Below are positions 1-11,190 of a stretch of DNA of 64,000 nucleotides, piece by piece. The position numbers and the translations under genes were made by a program. Source of the DNA: Lophium mytilinum (lineage: Eukaryota > Ascomycota > Dothideomycetes > Mytilinidiales > Mytilinidiaceae); assembly GCA_010093605.1 (NCBI GenBank), contig MU004188.1, forward strand, positions 1,942,983 through 2,006,982. The letters are read 5' to 3'. The notes beneath the pieces are model-generated. The model searched no databases. It worked only from the letters and a program-made list of their open reading frames with translations, and had not been told where the DNA came from. Within the stretch, counting starts at the first letter, position 1; each line of letters begins with the position of its first letter.

Positions 1-346
1 GCGTTTTGTTTTCGGTTGTGACTATGAAGTATAAGAGTGATTAGTTTATCAATGCTTGAGCTATTTCTACCTATCTAATTCCCTTAAGCCAGTCTTGATT
101 GAAGCTATCTAATGAATTTGAGCCTTGATAAATCATGAAAGAACATCCATCCCGCCCTCTAGCTCTAACAGCAATAGAAAAGAACAGTCTAGAAGCTATC
201 ATCAAAGCCCCTTCAAGATCGAGCGTAACCTCGAAACTAGTCCCCCATTCCAGCTCTTAGCGATATTGTCTAATCTATTTCGAACCCAGTAGCATCTAAA
301 AGAAATAGAACATAAGGGGTGTAGCACAAGAAACCATCGACAAAAC
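1..346. other. left-edge flank, no gene seen
   Basis: AT-leaning sequence lying downstream of the minus-strand F-box-like gene, probably its 3' UTR and terminator region. No open frame with coding character is visible. Confidence 0.4.
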
Positions 347-1643
347 TCACCAGCCACACCCTTCGCATCCGTCACTCTTCTCCGCGCCCAGCAACGACTT
401 CACCCCCTCCCCCACTCCCTCCGCAGCAACCTTCTCCTCCTTCCGCAGCTGAATCCAATAATACGCCTGGCTTTCCCGCTTCTCACATTGATGTCCGCAC
501 TCGCACTTGACTCCACGATCGCGATGGTGTCCGGGCTCGCACTCCCGCCTTCGCATATCCACCAGCACTTCATCGCGCTCGCATTCCTGCTTGCGCATAG
601 TCCTGAGCATATCTGTCGCCCAAGCCGCGATGGCGTCTTCTCTGAGATACTCCGGGATAGCGTATGGCGTGAAGGTGGAAGGAATAGCGATAGGGTGGAG
701 GAGGATCTTGAGTAAGTCATCTCCGGACTCCTCGCTCTCGAGATGGGCTTCCGATTCTTCGGCTTCGCTAAGCTGGCAGCAGAGGAATTCCATCTTAACG
801 CTTTGTAAGCGCGGAACTTTGCGGACGAGTTCTTTGAGGGTGCTAGGGATGATGTCTAAAGCGGAGAGCTTAGTGTTGTTGAGAGAATGGTGGTGCGGGT
901 GGAGAGTCAAAGAGCGGAGACTCGGGCAGTGCTGAGCAACGTAACGGATGGAGAGAGCGAATTTAGCAAGACGACCTCGATGCGATTCTTTGAAGGTGTC
1001 CAGCTCGCTGAAGGGCTTGGAAATGTAGGAGTATGTGTAGTTCGACACGCAGCCGATTTCGTCGGTGAGGGTGATGGATGTCATAACTTGGAATGGGAAC
1101 GGGGAGAGGTTCCATTGGAAGGGACTGGTAGACTGCGTATTAGAGACACGTTGAGGATGAGTGTAAGGAAATGAAGTGCTTACGACTCCCACCCTCGCCA
1201 AAGCTTGTTTCCCAGTGGGAAGTCAAATACGGCTTCAACGTTATTCAGGAAGAGGGACCAGACGTCCATGGCGAAGAAAGTGTTTAGACACAGGACTGCG
1301 CGGAGTTCGGGCAGGGCTTCGTGCTCTACGACAGAGTATGTATGCTATCAGTCGGATCAGTGAGGGTTGAAGCTTCGAACATTTTAGGAGAGTAGCTTAC
1401 GAGCTCGCCGGTCTCAGGGTACAGCACGTCGAACCACGCTCGGCTGAGTGCCATCATCTCTTGGGTATGGAAGTTCACAGATTTCAGAATTGTCTGCCCT
1501 ACCGCTGGACAGCCCCAAGAGAAGCTTTCGTACATAACCTTACGCAAGATGGGGAATCCGAGGGACGAATAGACATGTTGGCGGAGCTCGGTTGGGAGCA
1601 GCTCAAGCCGGCTTGGACGATAGATCTTTGACTGCCTGGGCAT
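347..1643 (-). CDS. F-box-like hypothetical protein, three exons
   Basis: Gene model: exons 1643-1401, 1323-1184 and 1124-347, about 386 aa. The reading phase is kept across both introns (donors GTAAGC and GTAAGC; acceptors AGAG and CCAG). The N-terminus (about residues 12-30, RLELLPTELRQHVYSSLGFP) looks like the LPxEL...I/V core of a fungal F-box. The middle reads like the degenerate leucine-rich tail common in these families. The C-terminus carries a charged, Cys/His-containing stretch of unknown role. By family knowledge, an F-box protein would bind Skp1 and recruit a target to an SCF ubiquitin ligase; the substrate cannot be told from the sequence. The middle exon (HEALPELRAVLCLN...) supports a real gene because it joins two otherwise separate frames. 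The F-box assignment rests only on the short motif. Confidence 0.6.
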
Positions 1644-3055
1644 GGTGAGAGGAACTATATGCGTGGGGCTTTGGAGATATAAGGGTGCCTAGCAAGGCGA
1701 TTGGAGGTCTATAGGAGGTCTATAGGAGATTGATGAGAATGCGAATGACTATTCTCATCGCAAGCTGGCCGAGGGTTGCGAAAAATCTAGAGGACACATT
1801 CGAGGATGGCTTTTTGATGGAACGGGATGGAGTTTGTAGACGGAAGGTAGTATGATTGCTGGATATCCGTTGTCACTGGCCATTTGTAGACATCGAAGTC
1901 CCCGTGAACCTTGGTTGCCCGACTAGGCAGCCATGACGGTATAGCCATTCCCCTTGAACGAACACAAGACCTCAAGCAGTTTCCTAACTGAACGAGATGC
2001 CGCTATTCGAGCAGGAACGTTTTAAATTCGATGTAATGGATACGATTCGAGATGCCATAGCTGACGGATTGAGCCACGTCCAACCTCTACGGTCAACGGG
2101 GAGAACATTGCCATTCTCAGGACCGTATTATGAAAACATTCCATCAGATTCCATCCTCATCTAGAGAACCGACTGCATCCACGGTCTCGATGTCATGCGG
2201 AAAGCAGAAAATTGACGACGTGCGAGTCGGGCCCGCAGTGATACAAGGGCGCGTGGAACGCTCCCAAAGTTTCACTCGACAACACCGAAACCGCCAGGTA
2301 TCCCTTTACGAGTTTCCTGAAATCATTCAATACTGAAATCGCTCGATTTAGCTAGCTGATGAAGTCAAAATTTTTGAAGATAGATCATATCGCGACAGGC
2401 AAAATCGAAACCTCGCGCCGATTTTTTGAAATCGTCAAAGCGATCCAGACAATGGCGGACAGGTGTGCGCAAGAAAATTACCGAGACCTCTTCCAACGGT
2501 TCAGTGACAGTTTTGCGTAAGAGTCTTCTTCGAGTCAGGAGTGTTCCATGGATGCGTGACCTCCTGACAAAAAGAGTCTGCAGCGACACCGAAATCGGTG
2601 AACAGATATCGTCGTTTTTCTTCTAGAAGATGCTAACTGATGACGTGTCACGATGCAGCGGTTCATGGAGACGTGGGATTCGAAAGCTGGCCCAATTCGC
2701 GCCATGGTAGACTTTGCATGTCGGTTGAGATTTTAAAAACTGACGAGAAACTCCAGACAGTAGCGAAAAGGTAGGAATGAGGCAAGCAGCTGGTGCTGAT
2801 CTGGGGGCTTGCGTATTGTTTTTGATTTTCTTGTCGTTGACACAGTGCTAGTTGTTCAGTGATGGTATATAGCCACAGTTAGTAACAAAACCACGAGATA
2901 TCGAAGCTCCAAGGAGACCCTTCAGACAGCGTATATGTGTCCTGACTCTGTTCCACGGTCAGTACAATGTTCTGCAACTCTTAACTGGTGCAAAACATTC
3001 AGCATGCCCTCCCCCCCAAGAGAGTCCCGATGCCTACCTACCACGGTACCTCTCC
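1644..3055. other. intergenic region
   Basis: This 1.4-kb spacer holds only short open frames, with no conserved motif that I recognise. Several adjacent frames near 2130-2626 are broken by stops, so a decayed gene is possible but cannot be supported. Confidence 0.3.
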
Positions 3056-3127
3056 GACTCACCACCACAACCACCGGTTCCCCTTCGACTCACCATCACA
3101 ATCACCGGTACCCCTTCGACTCACACC
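3056..3127. repeat. 31-bp direct repeat, 2.3 copies
   Basis: Copies start at 3056 and 3087, and a partial copy starts at 3118. The unit begins GACTCACCACCACAACCACC and ends CCCCTTC. It ends about 45 bp before a TATA-like element, so it lies in the promoter of the next gene. Confidence 0.85.
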
Positions 3128-3168
3128 CAATGCGTACCACAAACAGCAGCGCACAGGCCGCCCCCCAG

Positions 3169-3178
3169 GACTATATAA
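3169..3178 (+). promoter_or_regulatory. TATA-like element of the gene at 3335
   Basis: CTATATAATC lies 157-166 bp upstream of the chosen start codon and is followed by a pyrimidine-rich stretch (CCTCCCTCGCCCTCCCC), the usual arrangement of a fungal core promoter. Confidence 0.45.
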
Positions 3179-3334
3179 TCCCGTCCTCCCTCGCCCTCCC
3201 CTTCTCTTCTTCGCCGGATGGCTTTTTTTACAACTCAGATTTTAATCTCGAGCAAAAAAACCCATCCAGGCCCCGCGACTGTGTCCGGCTTAAACGCCGC
3301 TTTCGCAACCCATCTTCCTCCCAACCCATTCACA

Positions 3335-3811
3335 ATGCCAGGTAAGCTTCGCTTCTGGCGTAAGAAGCAGTTCCCTCTCCCTTCCTTGTCTGTTTCTCCT
3401 AAACCTCCGCCTTTACCCACTATTTCTTCAAGTCCCCCGAGTGGGCCAGGCCCCGTCACAGCCTGTGAGCGGCGGAAGTTGCAAGGGGACGAGGAGTTGT
3501 ACTACGTGTGGAGCGAGAGTCCGTTGATGCGAGAGATTGAGGCGATTGAGGCGGCGGCAGCGGCAGAGGCGGCGGCGACAGAGGCAGCGAGGGCGGCGAT
3601 GAAATTGCACTTGGAGCGGATGGAGACTGACGAGGAGTATCGGGAGCAGGAGGCGAGGAAGTGGACGGCGGGTGCTGCTGCGTTGCGCAAGGCGACTGCG
3701 AACCAGCGAGGTGGCTTTATGTTTGATCATAAGGCCAGGGAGGAGATGTGGGCGAGGCGGGATAGGGAGGCGGCGGCGAGGGCGGCGAGGGTAGCGAATA
3801 AAACTTCGTGA
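3335..3811 (+). CDS. small Ala/Glu/Arg-rich hypothetical protein
   Basis: Single-exon frame of 158 aa. The frame is open upstream to 3218, but I chose the ATG at 3335 because it sits in a good context (CACAATGCC) downstream of the TATA-like element, and the residues before it look like untranslated leader. The N-terminus is basic and Pro-rich (PGKLRFWRKKQ, then a poly-Pro/Ser stretch to about residue 45). From about residue 50 the protein is almost entirely charged and Ala-rich, with heptad-like runs (EAIEAAAAAEAAATEAAR), so a long helix or coiled coil is likely. There is no signal peptide or membrane segment. I do not recognise the family and cannot assign a function. Confidence 0.5.
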   Translation: MPGKLRFWRKKQFPLPSLSVSPKPPPLPTISSSPPSGPGPVTACERRKLQGDEELYYVWSESPLMREIEAIEAAAAAEAAATEAARAAMKLHLERMETDEEYREQEARKWTAGAAALRKATANQRGGFMFDHKAREEMWARRDREAAARAARVANKTS

Positions 3812-4292
3812 TCTCTCAACTGGAACTTGCTTTTGAGTGACTTGTGACTTTTGTGACTTATTCTGCTTTTTTGTGAATATCTTCATTTTGTGTGTTTGTG
3901 GGTGTGTGGCCTTTTCGGTACCAAGAGTAGATGATGTGTGTAGAGTTCTTGAAGATTATGTGCTACGCGATGTCCTCATGTGTAGCTTATAGTGACGACG
4001 GCGAGGTATGGGACTAGGGATTCTTCTGACTTAAGAGGCGGAAAAGGTCTACATCTGGTGCCTCATTGACGAAGCGGGTGCAAACAATGAGTGCTCTGCG
4101 TGTATTGATATTGGAGATCTCGGTATAATGTTAGCCCCTCAGCGTATCTACAACACCATGACTTTCGGGCCTTCATGTAACAAAAGCAGTGGCACCCACA
4201 CACTCAGCTATACCAGCTTCCTCCCTCATCAATCTTGCTCACTGCTTACCGGTGTCAGGGCCACCCAACAGTCTAGCTGGATTCTGGCTGTG

Positions 4293-5075
4293 ATGTCAAA
4301 AACCAGAACACCTAAACCAGAGCATCTAAGATCCCATCATCTTGACACCCTCTGGCCACCGTCTGAAGGGTTCCGACATATCACAAGAGGTCCAGACGCA
4401 ATGTCGAAAGCTGGAGAAGCTAAATCAGAGCACCTGCAATTGCACCATCCTAACACCTCCATGCCACTGTCTGAAGGACTCTGACGTACCACAAAGATCC
4501 AGACGTGATGTCGAAAGCCAGAGCACCTAAGTCAGAGCACCTCAAATGCCATCATTTTAACACCTCCATGCCGCCGTCTGAAAGGCGCCGACATACCGTA
4601 AAAATCCAGACGCGATGTCAAAAGCCAAACCAGCTGCATCAGAACGCCTAAGATCACATCAGTTTGACACCTTCTCGACGCCGTCTGTAGGACCCTCACG
4701 AACCATGAGAGATCCGGACGTGATGTCAACAGCCAAACGAGCTAAACCGGACCGCCCAGAACACCATCTTTCCAACACCTTCCGGCCACCGTCTGAAAGG
4801 CGCTGACATATCATAAGAGATCCAGACACGATGTCAAAAGCCAAAGCACCTAAGTCAGAACGCCTTAGATCCCATCATTTTGACAACTTCTTGACGCCGT
4901 TTGAAGGACCCTCACGTACCACAAAAGCCCCGGATGCGATGACAAAAGCTGGAGCAGCAATATTAGACCGTCTGGGATTCTATCATCCTGAGGGGTTCAC
5001 GACGCCGTCTGAAGGACCCTCACAAACGATGGGAGATCTGAAAGCGATGTCAGAATTCCGGGGTCGTGAATGAGC
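4293..5075 (+). pseudogene. decayed gene made of 36-residue tandem repeats
   Basis: Seven tandem units of 107-108 bp start at 4293, 4401, 4508, 4615, 4723, 4831 and 4939, with an eighth beginning at 5047. A 108-bp unit is exactly 36 codons, and each begins ATG-TC(A/G)-AAA-(A/G)CC. The translated unit opens MSKAKAPKSERLRSHHFD and ends near PSEGPSRT..RDPDA. Two units are 107 bp, which shifts the frame. In units 2 and 5 a TGA sits exactly where units 1 and 3 have CGA, so these are C-to-T changes at one codon. This pattern (codon-length unit, conserved residues, later frameshifts and stops) indicates a former coding repeat rather than a random minisatellite. I do not recognise the repeat family. 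Residual translation of the 3' part (4831-5073, about 80 codons) is possible. Confidence 0.6.
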
Positions 5076-5859
5076 GCAGCTGACGAGCAGTAGCGGGGTC
5101 GATGTGCATGCCTCGGGCACGAGATCGGACGGGGATCGAACGGATAGCGACAGCTCTGGTGGTGGCTTCTGTCGTGCTTCAGATTGCTGCTAGACGTCGA
5201 CGTACGATATAGAACGTGCAAGCGTGAGAATTGGACGAGGTTCGAGACGAAAGACAAACATCCGGCTGGCGGCGTCTGGATACCTTCAGAGGAACTTGAT
5301 AGAGTTGAACGGATGAACAGAGCGCGAGGATGGATATTGGAAGGGGTTAGATGATGAGAAAGGAACTTGATGACAGTGTCTGGCTTGCGTCGGTGTGCTC
5401 AGTTTATGGAGAAGAGATTCGCATGGCTCGGTTGTGGAAATTGAGACATGGGATCAGACGGTAAGAAAGTATCTTGACGACGGTGTCTGGCTTGAGCCAG
5501 TGTGCTCAGAACATTGTGGAAGGATTTGCAAGGCTCGGACGTAGAAATTAGGATGTGGAACTAGAGTTGGGAAAAGACATTATGACAATGGAAGGAGGGC
5601 TTCAGCATGCTAAACAAGATCGCGGATCGACGCACACTTCTGGAACATCGAAATCGGACGCGAACTGAAAACACTAGAAACACACATGCTGACGGCGTCA
5701 AAGGCACCTGAACACACGCTGCCAAACACCAAAGAATGGATTGAAACTTCACAACAATTACAAAACATACTCAATCTACCTACCAACGCCACGCTATAGC
5801 CCAGACACAACTAATGCCTCAGCACAAAGCAACCCCATCCAATTTCAAGCCACCACCTA
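5076..5859. other. downstream flank of the repeat array
   Basis: No gene is visible. A GTCTGG-centred segment recurs at about 5273, 5377 and 5484, a spacing of about 104-107 bp. The clearest pair is TTGATGACAGTGTCTGGCTT at 5368 and TTGACGACGGTGTCTGGCTT at 5475. This may be a more diverged continuation of the 107-108-bp array. Confidence 0.35.
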
Positions 5860-7337
5860 TTACACAGCCTCCTCCCCCCTCGGCGCCTCCACATCTTTCG
5901 CGCCATCCAACCCACCGCCCAGCACCGCATGCTGCTCACCCGCAGCATTCACACCCGCACTCTCCGCAGCCCACCCCTCAGTCCCAACATAACTCTCCCT
6001 CCCCACGCCAATAAACCACGCCCGATCCCGACTCCGCGCGCCCCAGCTCCACCCCGCGCCCTGCCGAATCGGCAAATGGTACCAGCGGAAGCTGAAATAG
6101 GCGCAGATGATCCCGATCGCCGATCCGAACAAGATATCGAAGCCGTGATGGCGGAAATCGGAGAAGCGGGTGCTGCTGATGTAGATAGCGGCGCAAATGG
6201 GGATGAGCGCGAGGACGAGGACGTAGACGGGGGGCGCGGCGGCTTGGTTGCGGATGGGGACGATGTGTTGGCTGTGAGCGAGGGTTTGTGGGGGGAGGGT
6301 GTCTTCGGATTGCGGTTTTTTGGAGCTTGAGGTGGCGCTGTCGTGAGTGGAGCCGCGGGAGTGGTAGCCTGGGAGGGCGGTTTTGGAGGCGGAGAGGTTG
6401 GTGTAGGTGGGGTCTTGGGAGTAGGGGCGTGGTGGGAGGAAGGGGATGGCGATGGCAAATTTGGAGCAGAGGAAGAGGGTTAGATAGAGGAGGCCGGCCC
6501 ATGAGACTAGAGATGCGATTAGTACGGCTGGAAGAGTCAGAACGAAGATTGGAGCTTACAGGACGAGTGACCGCTGGGGAAGCTCCTGAATCCATCGTCT
6601 AGGATACTCTTGTCCGTTTGTTGGCAGATGCTGGAGCTGACGAGGACCCAAAGAGGGGAGAGATCCATTCCGTCACCCCCCAGGCGGTCTGCGGACACCT
6701 GGGATACTTTCGGATTGCATCGGGAAAGGAGATCAGGGCGAGGTTTTCCGAAGAGGTTCTTCATACCCTCCGTGATCATGAAAGCGGTAGCAAGGGAGAG
6801 TGCAAGGCCCATCCAGCCGGCTGAACGCCTATTAGCATGCGCTCATTGCAACTTGTAGACCACAGCCCCTCCGGAAATAGGGGCATCCAGTATAAGAAGA
6901 GGGGCGAACTCACTGTTCCACTCCCAGAATTTCCTCCGCCATATAAGTGCTTTAGGAGTGCCCCTGCTAACCGCTCGTCCAGGGACAAATATCAGACAAA
7001 CCAAGAAAACGATGATGGCGGGTATGACGAGCCCAACAACGATGAGCAACCATGTTGGGATCTTCTCTTTATGTACGTAAGGAAGGGATATGGAGAGGTC
7101 GAGGAGGGAAAATGGTCGATGATTCGGGGATATAGAGTTGAAGCCGCCTCCGACACCTGCAATAGCGCTGCAATATGTCAGTTCAAATACGACAATGAAG
7201 CCAGGGCTAGTAAGGGGGCATGTATGATTTTGATGTAGACCACTTGCGATGGAAAGTATTAGGACAACTCACATTATAACAATCCAATCGAAGACATAAC
7301 TCGCGATAATCCGTTTCGACGGCAGGATACTATCCAT
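5860..7337 (-). CDS. PAP2-family lipid phosphate phosphatase (DPP1/LPP1-like)
   Basis: Exons 7337-7273, 7167-6914, 6820-6560 and 6506-5860 give a 408-aa protein with matching phases. All three PAP2 signature motifs are present: KNLFGKPRP (KxxxxxxRP), FPSGHSSFSWAG (PSGH) and TRFSDFRHHGFD (SRxxxxxHxxxD type), with the catalytic His and Asp conserved. Exon 2 encodes a strong membrane segment (WLLIVVGLVIPAIIVFLVCL), and further hydrophobic helices flank the motifs, as in the six-helix family. Known members dephosphorylate diacylglycerol pyrophosphate, phosphatidate and lysophosphatidate at vacuolar or Golgi membranes; which substrate this one prefers cannot be seen. A Ser/Pro-rich loop lies between motifs 2 and 3, and the hydrophilic Gly-rich tail ends the protein. 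It is transcribed away from the ankyrin gene at 8098. Confidence 0.93.
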
Positions 7338-8097
7338 GGTCCTCATACTGCCGTTGATTTCGCCAGCACAGTTCGGCTATAGCAACTCAAGTATGTGTCG
7401 CGTGCTCAGGCACCTTATAATGGAACGAAGAGCGTTGAAAGCCAAGGGGGGGATCAGTGATAAAGAAGCACGCGACAATCGGCAGCCGGCGGCTCCTGAG
7501 GTAGTCCAAGAGGCTGGGCAGACGTCTCAAAAGGCTTGGAATCTTTCTTCGGGGTCAGGGCAACGAAAACGGCTGCACATGCACGCTGCGCCTCCTTTTA
7601 TTGTTTCGGCTGGCGCCTACTCGAAAAATCTCACACGGGCCTGTTCCTCGAAACAATAAAGAGAAAAGAGAAGTTGCGCGTCGCACTCGCTGTGTCAGCG
7701 TCAGCGTTCACAACACTTGCGATGGTGACGTTGATGCGAGAGGCGGAGTAAACCAACGATTCCAGCTCTTGGCCCAAGCGGTCCGTAGTGGAGGCGTCGA
7801 GTTTAGCAAAAGCTAAAGGGGTGCGCACTTCGCAGTGACCGACACCCTCCCTCCCATTGGCTATAACATCCTATTCGCAGAGAGAAACTCCACGTCAGCT
7901 TTCACAGATCGCCGACCAGGAACCCCCCGAGAAACCCGCTGAAACCGTGATCGACGACTAAAGCCTGCCATTCTTCGGGCCGGTCTCATCTCGGCATCCC
8001 GCCCTTCCCCACCGCGCCGAATATCAGAAGTTAGTAACGACACAACGACACAACGACACTTCTCAACCCTCACAATCCCACCACACCCAACGCCACC
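7338..8097. other. shared divergent promoter region
   Basis: This 760-bp spacer separates the minus-strand PAP2 gene from the plus-strand ankyrin gene. The last 60 bp before 8098 are ACA- and C-rich, typical of a leader, and the start context is CCAACGCCACCATG. No convincing TATA box or gene was found. Confidence 0.45.
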
Positions 8098-8772
8098 ATG
8101 TCCCGCGCCCCCCCAACCATCGACCTCCTCCTAACCCTCGTCCCCGACCGCCCCTCCTCCGTCCTCAACAGCCTCTACTCCTACCCGAACCTCGCCTCCA
8201 CCGCCGACGCCCACGGCTACTCCCTGCTGCACGCCGCCGCCTCCTACAGCCACATGGAGCTCCTCAAAGCCCTTATCCAACGCTACAACGTCTCCCCCAA
8301 CCTGCTCGACGAAGACGGCGAAACCGCCCTCTTCGTCGCCGAGACCGTCGAGGTCGCGCAGACGCTCGTGCAGCTCGGCACGCGCCCTGAGCTGCGCAAT
8401 AGCGACGGCAAGACGGCGCAGGAGAAGATGGTGGAGGAGGGGGAGTTTGCGGAGGTGGCGGTGTTTTTGGGGGGGTTGGGCGAGGGGGGTGCTGGCGAAC
8501 AGGCGGCTGCGGGTGTCGGGGAGGAAGAGGAAGAGGTGCGTGCGCCGCCGCCGCTGCCGAGGGGGGTGCAGATTAATCTGGGGACGATGCCGGCCGGGGA
8601 GGAGGAGGAGGCGCCGGATCCGGAGTTTAGGAGAAGGATTGAGGAGTTGGCTGCGAGTGAAGATTTTCAGGGGGAGGAGGGGCAGAGGAGGTTGCGGGAG
8701 TTGGTTACCGAGGCTGTGACGGGCATAAGTGCGGAGGGGGGAGATAGGCAGGTTAGGAGGAGGGTGGAATGA
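8098..8772 (+). CDS. small ankyrin-repeat protein
   Basis: Single exon, 224 aa. Ankyrin repeats occupy about residues 35-130: HGYSLLHAAASYSHMELLKALI is a clear repeat with the LHAAA helix, followed by DEDGETALFVAETVEVAQTL and a third DGKTAQEKMVEEGEFAEVA. The rest is acidic and disordered (EEEEE runs) with a charged C-terminal helix. It resembles the family of short fungal ankyrin proteins typified by the S. pombe P1E11.10 type. Two- to three-repeat ankyrin proteins of this size act as adaptors or chaperones in the cytosol or nucleus (for example Yar1 with ribosomal protein S3), but I cannot show that this is a Yar1 orthologue. Base composition is strongly GC-rich. No signal peptide or membrane helix is present. 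Confidence 0.85.
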   Translation: MSRAPPTIDLLLTLVPDRPSSVLNSLYSYPNLASTADAHGYSLLHAAASYSHMELLKALIQRYNVSPNLLDEDGETALFVAETVEVAQTLVQLGTRPELRNSDGKTAQEKMVEEGEFAEVAVFLGGLGEGGAGEQAAAGVGEEEEEVRAPPPLPRGVQINLGTMPAGEEEEAPDPEFRRRIEELAASEDFQGEEGQRRLRELVTEAVTGISAEGGDRQVRRRVE

Positions 8773-9520
8773 GGAAATGGGATACGGATGATTCAAGATC
8801 GTCTGAGTGATTGAACGTGGGCCCCAGAAGATCTTGGATCATTATGCGGATGTTCTGAGATTAGCAGGCCTCCACGGGCGTTAGTTTCAGGGCTGCTGGA
8901 TGCGAAATGTCCAGTAGATTCGGTCAAGCACTGAGTAAGGTTTGAAGTCTGCTATTACGAAGTTTGATCTGGGGAGTTGCAATAGCCTCCATGTGGGTAG
9001 AGGACATGATTTGCTCTAAGCAAAATTCCATAACTCCTGGCGTTACAAATCTACCAAACGAATCGCTGGGGATGCTTGGTGTGTTCGGGCGAAAGTAAAG
9101 TGTAAGTGGATGGGTTTTAATGATGCTCGGAATGCGAGATGAAGGGGCGCTTTAAGAGGAGTTCTGAAGTGCGCTCTCTTCGGGCTTGATCCCGTAGTTG
9201 CACAAGTTAGTCGTTGAAAGCATCAAGAGGAGCAACAGAACCATGATACGTGAGTTTCTTGGGAGACAACTTGAGTGTAGTCCAGAGTCAGTCATAGATT
9301 CAGAAACCTAGCTGTATTGGTGAGTACGTCGCATATACACAAGGCAAGGAAATCATTTTTATTTAGTCTTATCTATTAAAGGGGTGGACCCCGCTGACGA
9401 CCATAATCGATAGCAAGATCCCAAGCACCTCCATGCCCAATTATAGCCCCTAGAATCAGATATCGCCATACCCTTCTCAAAACGCCCCCAACAACCGAAG
9501 GCGTCGATATTTGGAAGAAC
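8773..9520. other. convergent intergenic region
   Basis: Spacer between the 3' ends of the ankyrin gene (+) and the coiled-coil gene (-). I see no gene; both terminators should lie here. Confidence 0.4.
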
Positions 9521-11190
9521 CTAGTCCTCCCGCTTGATACGTCCGTCATCACGTCCGCCATCACGCTCCAACGCACCGCGTGCGCCGTTGTTCGCGACGA
9601 ACAACTCGCCTCGAACGGGCAAAGCCTTCGGGGCCCGGGGTGTATAGAAGTCCCCCCTGAAGGACTCCCTGGAGGCCTCTCTGAAGGCCGCTGTACCTAG
9701 GCTGCGGCCTCGCGAGTGCTCGTCAGCAGGTCTACGCTTCAGCCTGCCATAATACTCGTCGTCATCCTCGACCGGACGTTTGCGAGTATGGGAGAAGGTC
9801 GGAGGCGTCGGTGGCAACATGCTGGCCCCGCTATCCTTTCCAACTCGAAGAATGCCAGCATACGACTGAAGCATCCATTCTCCAACGGTAATCAGGAGGT
9901 CAATCCCCTCCGCGTTGGGCTGGTGCGGGGGCCCGGGGCTGCCGTCGCGAGCCCGTCGTAGTTCCCCTACAGCAGTGTTGACGGAGTTCACCAGCCTGTC
10001 GTCTCCGACCGTAGTAGCCCTCTGCAGGCGCTTTTTCCAGTAGTCCATATTGTTTTCCATGACCTGTGAGTATAATTAGCTCGATTTGTGATGGCGAAGG
10101 CCTGCTAGTGCGGTCGAACCTGACATGAGACCACGCAGTTGTGGAATCTGTGGTTGACCTCCCGAGGGAGTTCCGTAAGGTTACCGAGAGCGCTAAGAAC
10201 CATGGCCATTTGTTGCTGCAGCACCTCGACCTTGACACTAGAGCGTAGATGATTGACCACATCTATTCGCTCGCGCTGTCCGATAGCAACTAGATCCCTC
10301 TTGAGTTCAGAGTGATCTCTCCTGAGTACAGAATGATCTGCCCTGAGTGCAAAGTAGCCTGCCTCAAGTTCAGCGCGATTTGCCTTGTGTGCAGAGAAGT
10401 CTCTCTTGCGGAGAAGTTCCAATTGCTGACAGCGTGAGTTAACGTTGCTAAGAGTCTGCTGGATGGAACCCGGAGTCTCCTTCTCTCTGCCCACTTTGTC
10501 ACTCTTCTCCGGGATGTTGGCGGAAGTGTTCTTAGGCTCTGAAGGTACCTCCTGAGAGCGGGCGTTCTCACGGACATGAGGACGCAGGGCCAAGGCTGAC
10601 GAGCGCGGCCTGGGGCCGGTAGGTATGTCCACGTCCATCTTGCCAGCCCCATCGGGCTTCTCGTTCTCCTTCAGCTTCTCCTTCCCATTCTGGGTAGCCT
10701 TGCTCATTACATTGCCGAGCTCCGTACGGATCTGGGCCTGGTTGGCCTGCAGGTGGCGAACAGACGCCGACAAGATCCTGACCGTGGTGTCAGGATGCTT
10801 TGACGCTGTCTCGCTCTCCAAATGAGCCTGGGCGTCCAATGCGATTGTGCCTTCGCGCAACTCCGCAAGATCCTTCACGAGCTTGTCCTGGGTCTCGGCG
10901 ACCTTTCGCACCTGTTCTCCCTGCGCATTCAGTGTGGCGGCCAGCCCATCTTGCACGTCTGCGATACGCCGGATCGCGTCGATGAGGGGAGTGAGCTGGT
11001 TGGAGGCGGGGAGGCTCACGTCGCTGTGCAGGATCCAGTTGTGCGCAGGTTCGCCCTGCGGTTGGGCGTCGGCGGCGGAGCTCATCTCGTTGATGAGGTC
11101 GTCGATTGCCTGCTCGGTGGCGGTGGACGCCTGTGCAAATCAGCTTGAAGGCGACATTGCCTAGAAATGGGGTCTTACCATAGTGTCCAT
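9521..11190 (-). CDS. coiled-coil protein of unknown function
   Basis: Exons 11190-11179, 11130-10120 and 10063-9521 give 521 aa. The first exon is only 12 nt (MDTM), joined through a GTAAGA..CACAG intron to a frame beginning ASTATEQAIDDLINEMSS. This keeps the phase and extends the obvious open frame by 15 residues. The second intron uses the weak donor GTTCGA and the acceptor CACAG. Residues about 40-120 and 225-320 are rich in Leu, Gln, Lys and Glu with heptad spacing (including a short repeat ALRADHSVLRRDHSELKRD), so coiled coils are likely. The middle is Pro/Ser/Lys-rich and disordered. The C-terminal third contains a bipartite basic motif (RKRPVEDDDEYYGRLKRRP) that could be a nuclear localisation signal. 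I do not recognise the family. Confidence 0.75.
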
